A stretch of DNA of 64,000 nt from JAICKM01 sp038228295. GTDB taxonomy: Bacteria > Chloroflexota > Chloroflexia > QHBQ01 > JAICKM01. Location: NCBI GenBank assembly GCA_038228295.1, contig JBBRPH010000012.1, positions 37,345-101,344 on the forward strand. Direction: 5' to 3'. The translations under genes and the position numbers were made by a program. Below the pieces are notes generated by a model. That model saw only the letters and a program-made list of their open reading frames with translations, was not told the origin of the DNA and did not search any database. Shown here one piece after another: positions 16,450 to 24,406 of the stretch (positions are counted from its first letter, which is position 1; every line of letters begins with the position of its first letter).

Positions 16450-17642
16450 CCCTGCACCACCTCGTAGATCAGGCACTTCAAATACCGGCTTTCTTCGTAG
16501 CCGATCAAGATGGGGTGGTCCACGTTTTGCGTGCGGTCGGCGATCAGGTGGAGGCGGCGGCCCGCATCCAGCGCGGCGGCGGCCACTACATCGCGGAACA
16601 GATCGGGGCCGACATGGAACGAGCAGGAGCAGGTGACGAGGATGCCGCCGTCGGGGATCATGCGTAGGGCGCGCAGGTTGATCTCTTTATAACCGCGTAG
16701 CGCCCCTTCGACAGCGGCACGGTTTTTGGCGAAGGGTGGCGGGTCCAGCACAATCAGATCGAAGCGGGCGCGCTCGTTGTTTAGCCGTTTCAGTACGTCG
16801 AAGGCGTTGCCCGCTTCCCAGATCACGCGCTCTGTGAGGCCGTTGAGCGTGGCGTTTTCGGCGGCCAGCGCCAGCGCCGCGTCCGACGAGTCCACCCCCA
16901 GCACGCTCTGCGCGCCGCCCGCCGCCGCGTGGAGCGCGAAGCCACCGACATGGCAAAAGCAATCCAGTACACGCGCGTCGGCGCTGAAGGCGCGCACCGC
17001 GTGGTGGTTGGCCTGCTGGTCCAGGTAGTAGCCCGTTTTCTGACCGCCGGCTATATCAATGGCGAAGCGTAGGCCGTTTTCCGCGATCACTAAGTGCGGA
17101 TCGAACTGGCCCCACAGTGGACCGCTCGTCAGCGGCAAGCCTTCCAGCGTCCGCACCGGCGCATCGTTGCGCGCATAGATGCCGTCCGGTTCCAACACCG
17201 CCAGCAGCCCCTCGACCACCTCGCGTTGCAGCCGATCCATGCCCAGCGCCAACGATTGCAGCACCAGAATATCACCGAACTTGTCCACGATCAGGCCGGG
17301 CAAGAAATCGGCCTCGCCGAACACGACGCGGCAACAGGTCACATCGGCCAGCAGGCGGCGGCGATAGGCCCAGGCGCGGGCGATACGCCGTTCGATCCAG
17401 GCGGCATCAATTGCCTCGTCGCGCCGCGTCAGCACGCGCACCGCGATCTGCGACTGCGGGTTATAGTAGCCACGTGCCAGGAAGCCGCCCCGCGCGTCCG
17501 CCACATCCACGATCGCGCCCGGCTCCGGTGCGCCGTCCACCCGCCCGATCTCGTTGCCGTAGACCCACGGATGCCCGCCGAGTAGCCGCTTCTGCCGCCC
17601 CGGCGCGAGAGTTACGCGGGGCCGGGAGGTGCCTGTTGTCAT
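16446..17642 (-). CDS. rlmI: Class I 23S rRNA cytosine methyltransferase, RlmI-like
   Basis: 398 residues. An N-terminal PUA domain (RQKRLLGGHPWVYGNEIG) precedes a Rossmann methyltransferase with SAM motif VLDCFCHVGGFALHAA, an acidic DSS and the catalytic-loop DPPPFAKN motif. The EEFSR-type order and length match RlmI, which makes 5-methylcytosine in the large rRNA. GGAGCAG lies before the ATG at 17642; the 38-codon upstream extension enters a hairpin region and is rejected. Confidence 0.88.
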   Translation of the reverse strand: MTTGTSRPRVTLAPGRQKRLLGGHPWVYGNEIGRVDGAPEPGAIVDVADARGGFLARGYYNPQSQIAVRVLTRRDEAIDAAWIERRIARAWAYRRRLLADVTCCRVVFGEADFLPGLIVDKFGDILVLQSLALGMDRLQREVVEGLLAVLEPDGIYARNDAPVRTLEGLPLTSGPLWGQFDPHLVIAENGLRFAIDIAGGQKTGYYLDQQANHHAVRAFSADARVLDCFCHVGGFALHAAAGGAQSVLGVDSSDAALALAAENATLNGLTERVIWEAGNAFDVLKRLNNERARFDLIVLDPPPFAKNRAAVEGALRGYKEINLRALRMIPDGGILVTCSCSFHVGPDLFRDVVAAAALDAGRRLHLIADRTQNVDHPILIGYEESRYLKCLIYEVVQG

Positions 17643-17717
17643 AGTTCTGCTCCACTCTGGGGACCGTGAACCGTGGACTGGGGTCCATGGTCTATCCTTA
17701 ATATTCTGCGCTACGCA

Positions 17718-17751
17718 CCCCGGATTGGGGACCACGGACCCCAATCCGGGG
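17718..17751. terminator. 13-bp perfect inverted repeat between permease and rlmI
   Basis: CCCCGGATTGGGG (17718-17730) pairs with CCCCAATCCGGGG (17739-17751) across an eight-base loop. It lies downstream of the ABC-2 operon and upstream of rlmI. It probably separates the two transcription units. Confidence 0.6.
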
Positions 17752-17759
17752 TCCACAGC

Positions 17760-18632
17760 TCACGCCCGCAAAACCAACAAGTTCCCCGACTCGTAGCGGC
17801 GCAGTCCCCGATAGAAGACCACCACCCCGACGGTCAGCACCGCAGCGGCCATGCCCAATTCGAGCAGTAGGCCCGCCGGATCGAAGGCGCGCAACAGCAG
17901 CGTCGGTTGATGCGAGATAAACCAGGCCGGTACGGCGGTGAACAGGATGCCTTTCACCAGACCGTGAAACAACGGGCTGGGGTAGGTGGAGAAGGTGATG
18001 ATGCCGTTGAACAACTGCATCGTCAGCCCCTCGGCGTTGCCCAGCCAGAAGGCGAGCGACCCGACCGCGATCAGGAAGCCTAGCATCACCGCCGCACTGC
18101 ACAGCGCCAACGCGCCAAACAGCACGATCCGTTCCGGCGTGGGGTGCAGGAAGGTCAGGAACAGCCCCCAGCCGAATAGGTTGTCGCCCAGCGCGGCGAG
18201 ATCCATGCGGCTGACCAGCAGATGCAGCAAGACATTCTTGGGCAGCGCCAGATAGTAGTCCAGTTCGCCGCCGGCAATGATGCGCGCGATCTGGTTGCTG
18301 TTGCCGAACAATCCCACGGCGATGCCGAAGCCTGCTCCTGTGATCGCCCACTGCGTCAGCACGTCGTTGATGCCCCAGCCCTGTAGCACCGGGAAGCGCT
18401 GGAAGTAGAGCACCCAGAATAAGATCCACATCGTATCGTTCGCCAGCATACCAAACACCTGGCTGATAAACGATGCCCGGTATTCCAAGCCGATCTGAAA
18501 GTTAACCACTAGCGCATCCCGCACAAAGCGCAAGTGCGCCGGCACTCGCCCCGCCGTCGGCGCACGCAGTCGCCCGGCGGACTCTCCCGCTAGCGCTCCC
18601 CCCACGCTGGTTTTGTCTGCTGTACTCTCCAT
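17760..18632 (-). CDS. ABC-2 type transporter permease
   Basis: 290 residues with six hydrophobic segments (including LVVNFQIGLEYRASFISQVF, ALALCSAAVMLGFLIAVGSL and AAAVLTVGVVVFYRGL). It is the third gene of a three-gene exporter operon and pairs with the permease next to it. Exporters with two different permeases and one ATPase move drugs, lipids or polysaccharide; the substrate is unknown. The ATG at 18632 is preferred over the upstream TTG because GGAAGGG lies about seven bases before it. The previous gene ends 54 bases upstream, and two CAGAACT heptamers lie in this gap. Confidence 0.8.
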   Translation of the reverse strand: MESTADKTSVGGALAGESAGRLRAPTAGRVPAHLRFVRDALVVNFQIGLEYRASFISQVFGMLANDTMWILFWVLYFQRFPVLQGWGINDVLTQWAITGAGFGIAVGLFGNSNQIARIIAGGELDYYLALPKNVLLHLLVSRMDLAALGDNLFGWGLFLTFLHPTPERIVLFGALALCSAAVMLGFLIAVGSLAFWLGNAEGLTMQLFNGIITFSTYPSPLFHGLVKGILFTAVPAWFISHQPTLLLRAFDPAGLLLELGMAAAVLTVGVVVFYRGLRRYESGNLLVLRA

Positions 18633-18686
18633 ACGCCGACCCTTCCTATTACCGCACAAGCAATAATTCAGAACTCAGAACTCCGT

Positions 18687-19520
18687 TCAACCGCCGTTGA
18701 GGTTGACCTGCCGGGTGCCGGCGCGGAAGACGAGGCCGGCGAAGGTCAGCAGAACGGCAATCGTGACGGCCTGCCGGATGCACATCGCGCCGAAGAAAAC
18801 CGGGTCGAACAGCACCAAGTTGCGGGCCGGGCCGTAGACCATTGCCCCGAAAGGCAGCCATTCGACCACGCCCCGAATCGGCTCCGGGAACAGGTTAAGC
18901 GGCAGCAGCGTACCGCCCAACAGCAGCACCAGGCGGTTGTAAATGAAGGTAAAGGCGAACGTGTCCTCTACCCAGAAGGCCAGCAGTCCGACCAGGCACG
19001 ATCCCAGGAAGTCAAGCGCCCAGGCTCCGGCCAGTAAGGGCAGGGTGGTGAGCAGCGCCGGCGGGCTGATCGGGATCGGTCCCACCAACAACAGGCAGAT
19101 CACGCTACCGATTGCCAGGTTGAGGACAAAGCGCACCAGCCGTTCACCGGTGTCTTCCGCCGCCAGGTAGCCGAGGTAGCTATAGGGCTTGTTCAGCCGG
19201 TAGGCGAGGTCGCCGGACTTCACCTCGCGGTCGATCTTGCCCCAACTGCGCGGCGACGACATGATGATCGCTTCCGCGAAGGCGAAATACCAAACCATAT
19301 GCGCCACGTCGAAGCCGCCCAGCGTCGGCACGCCCAACACCCCATACGTGGTGTGCCAAAGCTGCACAAACACATAAATCAGCAAGATCAGGAACAGCCC
19401 GCGCAGCACCGTCTCGCCCGCGTAGGCGATATTGTTCGCCACGCTCATCCGCAGCACCGCTCCGTACTTGCCCAAGCGCGCGCCCCAACTACCCCTGGCG
19501 CGCAATACGTCGATCGTCAT
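18687..19520 (-). CDS. ABC-2 type transporter permease
   Basis: 277 residues with about six membrane helices (LFLILLIYVFVQLW, MVWYFAFAEAIIMSS, GSVICLLLVGPIPIS, LVGLLAFWVEDTFAFTF, LVLLLGGTLLPLNLF). The sequence is related in layout to the following permease and belongs to the DUF990-like group. It forms the membrane part of the exporter together with its neighbour and is powered by the ATPase encoded upstream at 19653-20642. The gap to that ATPase holds inverted GTGAAGC-type repeats, which may reduce read-through and tune the ATPase to permease ratio (inference). Confidence 0.8.
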   Translation of the reverse strand: MTIDVLRARGSWGARLGKYGAVLRMSVANNIAYAGETVLRGLFLILLIYVFVQLWHTTYGVLGVPTLGGFDVAHMVWYFAFAEAIIMSSPRSWGKIDREVKSGDLAYRLNKPYSYLGYLAAEDTGERLVRFVLNLAIGSVICLLLVGPIPISPPALLTTLPLLAGAWALDFLGSCLVGLLAFWVEDTFAFTFIYNRLVLLLGGTLLPLNLFPEPIRGVVEWLPFGAMVYGPARNLVLFDPVFFGAMCIRQAVTIAVLLTFAGLVFRAGTRQVNLNGG

Positions 19521-19546
19521 GGCTGCCCCTTTCTGCGCTGCGCAAT

Positions 19547-19649
19547 GTGAAGCGTGAAACGTAAGATATAGATCAGTGGGTGTCAGCTATAATGCTGCGC
19601 TTCCTGCATGGTACGAACCTGCCTGACTCATATAGCGTTCACGCTTCAC
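19547..19649. repeat. Inverted heptamer repeats in the exporter operon gap
   Basis: GTGAAGCGTGAA (19547-19558) is perfectly complementary to TTCACGCTTCAC (19638-19649). Both arms are in the GTGAAAC heptamer family. Paired, they would close an 80-base loop between the ATPase and the first permease. Confidence 0.7.
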
Positions 19650-19652
19650 GTT

Positions 19653-20642
19653 TCACGCCGCCGGCTGTGCGTAAATCGCCGCGATAATATCTTCCAGCGG
19701 CGGGTCTTCGATGGTGATGTCGGCAACCTGGTATTGGCCGACCAGGCGACCGATCACCGTTTCGATGCCGGTGACGGCGGTATCCACCTGGAGTTTCACG
19801 CCGTAGGTGCTGGTTTTGAGGGCCGTGGTGCCCGGCAGGCCCAGGCCGGCCGCAGGCACGGGTTGGTGTAGCTTCAAGTCTACGATCTTGTGCTGCAAAT
19901 AGCGCCGCTTCAGTTGGCTGACGCTGGTGTTCAGGATCAGCGTGCCGTGGTTGATCACAATCACGCGCTTGCAGAGCTGTTCGATGTCGCCTGCATCGTG
20001 CGAGGTGAGAAACACCGTCACGCCTTCCTCACGATTTAGTGCGCGGATCAGGTCGCGGATGCGGCTCTTGCTGACCACATCGAGGCCGATGGTCGGCTCA
20101 TCCAGAAATAGCACCTGCGGGCGGTGGATCAGCGCAGCCACGATCTCGCAGCGCATCCGCTCGCCCAGGCTCAGGCGGCGGGCCGGGGTGCGGACCAAAT
20201 CGCCGATCTCGAACAAGGCAATCAGTTCGTCGCGGCGCTCGCGGTAGGCGCGGTCGTCCAGTTCATAGATGCGCGCCAGCAGATTGAAGGTGTCTAGCGG
20301 CGGCAGGTGGATCCAGAGTTGCGACTTCTGGCCGAAGACCGAGGCGATGTTGAAGGCCAGCCGCTCGCGGTCGCGCCAGGGCGTGAGGCCCAGCACCTGC
20401 GCGCTGCCGCTGCTGGGGTAGAGGATGCCGGTCAGCATCTTGATCGTGGTGGATTTGCCCGCGCCGTTCGGCCCGATGAAGGCCAGCATCTCGCCCCGCT
20501 CGCAGGTCAGCGAAATGCCGCGCACCGCCTCCGATACACGGTACTCCGGCTGCACCAACGCTTTGAGACTGCCGCGCAACCCCGGATCTTTGCGCTTGCT
20601 GCGGAACGTCTTGCCTAAGTCGGTCACTTCAATGATCGCCAT
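19653..20642 (-). CDS. ABC transporter ATP-binding protein
   Basis: 329 residues. Walker A GPNGAGKST, the Q loop region VFGQKSQLW, signature LSLGERMRCEI, and Walker B VLFLDEPTIGLD are all canonical, and the H loop is in FLTSHDAGDIE. An N-terminal segment (FRSKRKDPGLRGSLKALVQPEY) and a C-terminal ~90-residue domain mark the NatA/DUF990 partner ATPases. It is first in the operon and drives export through the two permeases downstream. The start has a G-rich site (GGGGGAGG) upstream. Confidence 0.9.
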   Translation of the reverse strand: MAIIEVTDLGKTFRSKRKDPGLRGSLKALVQPEYRVSEAVRGISLTCERGEMLAFIGPNGAGKSTTIKMLTGILYPSSGSAQVLGLTPWRDRERLAFNIASVFGQKSQLWIHLPPLDTFNLLARIYELDDRAYRERRDELIALFEIGDLVRTPARRLSLGERMRCEIVAALIHRPQVLFLDEPTIGLDVVSKSRIRDLIRALNREEGVTVFLTSHDAGDIEQLCKRVIVINHGTLILNTSVSQLKRRYLQHKIVDLKLHQPVPAAGLGLPGTTALKTSTYGVKLQVDTAVTGIETVIGRLVGQYQVADITIEDPPLEDIIAAIYAQPAA

Positions 20643-20986
20643 AGCTCGCGCCTCCCCCGCACGTAGCCCATTCTAGCACGGCCCGACTCCGGCGAACAAC
20701 TGCCTGTGGGCGGATCACCCTCAGTCGTGGGACGGAACTTGGGGCATAGCGAACCTTTTAATGACGACAACATGGAGACACGGAGAACGTAAGAGCTTTG
20801 TGTTTTCGTTGTGCCGTACTGTGGTATGGGTGTCGGCACAACAGGCATAACTCTTCATCATCTCTGTCTCTCCATGTCTCCGTGTTGGCGTTCTGGTAAG
20901 TTTGGCTGGGCAAACCCCCAGCGACCGGCTATAATATCTCCTGACACCCGTCATATGCTGCATTCCGCACGCCCAGGAGGATTGGC
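20643..20986. other. Intergenic region with dispersed heptamer words
   Basis: 344 bases separate two divergent genes. The region holds no coding signal. ACATGGAGACACGGAGA-like words at about 20770 and their reverse form at about 20870 could pair partly. A promoter for the S9 peptidase is at 20907-20935. Confidence 0.6.
20907..20935 (+). promoter_or_regulatory. Promoter of the S9 peptidase gene
   Basis: TGGGCA (20907-20912) and a perfect TATAAT (20930-20935) are 17 bases apart, about 45 bases before the AGGAGG site of the gene. Confidence 0.5.
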
Positions 20987-22921
20987 ATGGCTGACCCGCA
21001 GATCGCGCCGTATGGTAGTTGGAAGTCGCCGCTCACGCCGGAACGGATCGTGGCCGATTTGGTGGCATTAGGATCACCCTGGCTCGAGGGCGATACCGCC
21101 TACTGGCTCGAAGGCCGCCCCAGCGAGGAGGGGCGCACGACCCTACTGCGGCGCAGCGCCGGCGGCCCAGTGACGGAGATCACGCCCGCCCCGTTCAACG
21201 TCCGCACGCGGGTGCATGAGTACGGTGGGGGCGCCTATCTTGTGGCGGCAGGCGTGGCCTATGCGGTCAACTATACCGATCAGCGGTTGTACCGTTGCAC
21301 CGGCGCCGGCGCGCCCACGCCGGTCACGCCGGCCGGTCCCTGGCGCTACGCCGATTTCGTGCTCGATCACAGCCGTGCCCGTCTGATCGCTGTGCGCGAA
21401 GACCACGGCACGCCCGACGCGGCCGGCCAGGCCGGCGCCACGCTGGTCGCGCTACCGCTAACCGGCGGCGATGCCGGCACGGTGCTGACGCAAGGCTATG
21501 ACTTCTATAGCAACCCACGCCTCAGCCCCGACGGCACGCACCTCTGCTGGCTGGCCTGGAACCACCCCAACCTGCCGTGGGACGGCACCGACCTCTGGAC
21601 GGCGAAGATTGGCGCGGACGGGCTGTTAGCCGACCCGCTGCAAGTGGCGGGCGGGCTGGAGGAATCGATCTTCCAGCCCGAATGGGGACCGGACGGCGCG
21701 CTCTACTCGGTCTCGGACCGCAGCGGTTGGTGGAACTTGTATCGCCACGACGGAACGGCGACGGTCGCCCTCTGCCCGCTGGAGGCCGAGTTCGGCGAAC
21801 CGCAGTGGGTATTCCGCTCGACGACCTACGGCTTTAGCGGAGATCGCCTCGTCTGCGCCTACAATCAGGCCGGCACCTGGAGTCTGGCGACCCTGCCCTT
21901 GACCGGCGGCGCACTCACCACCCTCCCGCTACCCTACACCGTGATCAACGACCCGATGGTCGCCGCTAACCGCGTGCTGTTCGTTGGCGCCTCGCCCACC
22001 ACGTTGCCGGAACTGGTGGTGCTGGATCTCGCAACGGGCACGCCGACCGTGCTAACGCAGTCGGGCAGCCTGACCGTGCCGCCGGCCTACCTGTCGCCGC
22101 CGCAAACGCTGGCCTTCCCGACCACCGGTGGGCAGACGGCCTATGGCTTCTACTACCCGCCACACAATGCCGATTTTGTTGCGCCGGCCGGCGAACTGCC
22201 GCCGTTGCTGGTGCGGGTTCACGGCGGCCCCACCTCGGCCACCACACCCGCGCTCAAGCCGAACCTGCAATACTGGACTAGCCGGGGCTTCGCCGTCCTT
22301 GACGTGAACTACGGCGGCAGCACCGGCTATGGCAGCGCCTACCGTCGGCGGCTGAATGGGCAATGGGGCGTGGTAGATGTGGACGACTGCCTGGCCGGGG
22401 CGCGCTATCTGGTGGCGCAGGGCTGGGTGGACGGCGCACGGCTGGCAATCAGCGGCGGCAGCGCCGGTGGCTACACCGTCCTGGCGGCTGTCACGTTCCA
22501 TGACCTATTCGCCGCCGGGGCCAGCCATTTCGGCATCAGCGATCTGATCGGCGACGCGGCGGGCACGCACAAGTTCGAGTCGCGCTACTCCGACCGGCTA
22601 GTGGGATCCTTGCCGGAGGCCACTGAGACGTATCGTGCGCGGTCGCCGATCTATTTCGCCGAGCAGGTCGCGTGTCCGGTGATCTTTTTCCAGGGCTTAG
22701 ACGACCCGATTGTGCTGCCCGCGCAGGCCGAGATTATGGTGGCGGCGTTACGGGCGCGGGGCGTGCCGGTGGCCTATCTGGCCTTCCCCGGTGAGAGCCA
22801 CGGTTTTCGCCAAGCCGCCACGCAGCGCCGCGTGCTGGAGGCGGAACTCTATTTCTACGGACGCATCTTCGGCTTCGCCTTGGCTGATCCGGTAGAGCCG
22901 GTAGAGATCGACAACCTGTAG
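20987..22921 (+). CDS. S9 family prolyl oligopeptidase-like serine peptidase
   Basis: 644 residues: an N-terminal beta-propeller region (blades with W-, D- and G-rich repeats, e.g. NPRLSPDGTHLCWLAW) followed by an alpha/beta hydrolase domain. The catalytic triad is Ser492 in GGSAGGY, Asp573 in DDPIVLPAQ and His605 in GESHGF. This is the order and spacing of acylaminoacyl/dipeptidyl peptidases of clan SC. CAGGAGGATTGGC precedes the ATG. No signal peptide is seen, so it probably acts in the cytosol on short peptides. Tandem-duplicated minus-strand genes start just downstream. Confidence 0.9.
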   Translation: MADPQIAPYGSWKSPLTPERIVADLVALGSPWLEGDTAYWLEGRPSEEGRTTLLRRSAGGPVTEITPAPFNVRTRVHEYGGGAYLVAAGVAYAVNYTDQRLYRCTGAGAPTPVTPAGPWRYADFVLDHSRARLIAVREDHGTPDAAGQAGATLVALPLTGGDAGTVLTQGYDFYSNPRLSPDGTHLCWLAWNHPNLPWDGTDLWTAKIGADGLLADPLQVAGGLEESIFQPEWGPDGALYSVSDRSGWWNLYRHDGTATVALCPLEAEFGEPQWVFRSTTYGFSGDRLVCAYNQAGTWSLATLPLTGGALTTLPLPYTVINDPMVAANRVLFVGASPTTLPELVVLDLATGTPTVLTQSGSLTVPPAYLSPPQTLAFPTTGGQTAYGFYYPPHNADFVAPAGELPPLLVRVHGGPTSATTPALKPNLQYWTSRGFAVLDVNYGGSTGYGSAYRRRLNGQWGVVDVDDCLAGARYLVAQGWVDGARLAISGGSAGGYTVLAAVTFHDLFAAGASHFGISDLIGDAAGTHKFESRYSDRLVGSLPEATETYRARSPIYFAEQVACPVIFFQGLDDPIVLPAQAEIMVAALRARGVPVAYLAFPGESHGFRQAATQRRVLEAELYFYGRIFGFALADPVEPVEIDNL

Positions 22922-22948
22922 CGCGCTGGGGTGCTTTGGCACTACTGG

Positions 22949-23012
22949 ATGGCGTGTACTGCCAAGCGGCCCAGTAGTTAGCATCTGGGCTGCGCTTCAC
23001 CATTGCTCCCAT
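22949..23012 (-). pseudogene. 5' fragment of a third copy of the small membrane protein
   Basis: From an ATG at 23012 the first 21 codons read MGAMVKRSPDANYWAAWQYT, matching the N-terminus of the intact protein at 23719-24384. Similarity stops at about 22949, close to the S9 stop. The AGGAGACCAACGGGC leader that precedes copy two is also present here. This is a truncated tandem copy. Confidence 0.8.
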
Positions 23013-23036
23013 TGCCCGTTGGTCTCCTGTAGCGGC

Positions 23037-23694
23037 TTACGGCTTCCCGGGCTTGTGACGAGCAGCAGGCGGGGCGGCGGCGCAGACGGTGTATCCCACG
23101 CGATCCTTGCCGATGACCTCGCGGCGGAAGCGTTCAGCCAGGGCGGCGGCTTCGGCTTCGTGGCCGGCTGGCACAGGAACCCATAATTGATACCGCCGCG
23201 CTAGTAGAGAGCGTTTGGCGAACGCGGTGGCAAATTGCAGCACGGCGGGTTTTGCCGGGCCCATGGTGACGCTGACCAGTTCCCGTGGGTGATAGTCCCT
23301 TATCAGTGGGATTTCCATAGCCCCGATCTGGATAACATCTGGACTGCTATGAACCACGCGCGGTCCTTGAGCGCGCGCTGTTTGCAGGGCTTGGCCGAAC
23401 CTATGCTCCCGCCAGACACGCCATAATCCTAACAGCAACCCTCCACTGAGTAACCAAGCGACAGTCCCAGCACGATTGATAAGCTCTCCTGGTTGGAGGG
23501 GTGAGAAACTCCCCACAAGACTAAAATGAGACAGCCTAACCCACTCACCGCTACACAAACTCCTACCTGTTGCGCGGCCAAGCGCCAAGTATGCCGCCGC
23601 TTTAGCTGGTCAAAGCGGTGCCATTCCTCTTCAGGTGTACTGCCAAGCGGCCCAGGAGTTAGCATCTGGGGCTGCGCTTCACCATTGCTCCCAT
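23037..23694 (-). pseudogene. Decayed tandem copy of the small membrane protein
   Basis: This 658-base stretch is homologous over its length to the intact gene next to it (666 bases). From the ATG at 23694 the frame is lost after MGAMVKRSP because CCCC replaces CCC. It recovers in another frame (EEEWHRFDQLKRRHTWRLAA) and shifts again within the second membrane segment near 23450. The C-terminal half (REHRFGQAL to RREVIGKDRV) is well preserved in a third frame. Three or so indels argue for a pseudogene rather than one sequencing error. Its end is followed by the leader of the third copy. Confidence 0.82.
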
Positions 23695-23718
23695 GGCCCG
23701 TTGGTCTCCTGTAGCCGC

Positions 23719-24384
23719 TTACGGCTGCTTGGGCGGGTGGCCGGCGGGGGGCGGCGGGGGCTGCGGCGCACGCGGCGTGTCCCAGTAGACGCGATCCTTG
23801 CCGATGACCTCGCGGCGGAAGCGCTCGGCCAGGGCGGCAGCCTCGGCTTCATGTCCTGTCGGCACCGGCACCCAGAGCGTATAGCGCCGCGCCGATGGGG
23901 TGCGTTTGGCCGTGAGGGTGGTAAATTGCAGCAGGGCGGGCTGCGCCCGGCGCAGGGTGACGCTGACCAGTTCCCGTGGGGGATAGCCACGGATCAGCAA
24001 GCTTTTGCCGGCTCCGATCTGGACGATGTTCGGGCTGATGCAGACCGCACGCGGTCCCTGGCGGCGGCCCGTTTGCAGGGTCTGGCCGAAGCTGTACTCC
24101 CGCCATGCGAACCACATTCCGAAAAGTAGTATAAACCCAAATAAGCAGGCCAGTGCCCATAGCATGATGGACCATTCGGCTTCATTATAATGCCGAAAAA
24201 CCCCAAAAACCCCGCCACTGATGCAGATCACTAAGCCCAATGCGACTCCGATGCCCAACTGCTGCCCCGCCAGCCACCAGGTGTGCCGCCACTCCAGTTT
24301 ATCAAAGTGTCGCCATTCATCGGGTGTGTACTGCCAATTAGCCCAGTAGGTAGCACCTGGACTACGCTTTACTTCTGCTCCCAT
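23719..24384 (-). CDS. Small membrane protein with PH-like C-terminal domain
   Basis: 221 residues. Two membrane helices (residues about 38-60, GVALGLVICISGGVFGVF, and about 70-90, LWALACLFGFILLFGMW) lead to a cytosolic domain of about 110 residues with beta-rich spacing (AVCISPNIVQIG, LLQFTTL, YTLWVPVPTGHEAEAAAL), reminiscent of bacterial PH-like domains. A Pro-rich tail ends it. The ATG at 24384 is set by homology with the copies downstream and by an AAGGGATGG site. It starts 22 bases after a putative effector gene, and two decayed copies follow, an arrangement typical of immunity-type gene arrays (inference). I do not recognise the family. Confidence 0.6.
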   Translation of the reverse strand: MGAEVKRSPGATYWANWQYTPDEWRHFDKLEWRHTWWLAGQQLGIGVALGLVICISGGVFGVFRHYNEAEWSIMLWALACLFGFILLFGMWFAWREYSFGQTLQTGRRQGPRAVCISPNIVQIGAGKSLLIRGYPPRELVSVTLRRAQPALLQFTTLTAKRTPSARRYTLWVPVPTGHEAEAAALAERFRREVIGKDRVYWDTPRAPQPPPPPAGHPPKQP

Positions 24385-24406
24385 CGCTTGTCCATCCCTT
24401 AGCCGT

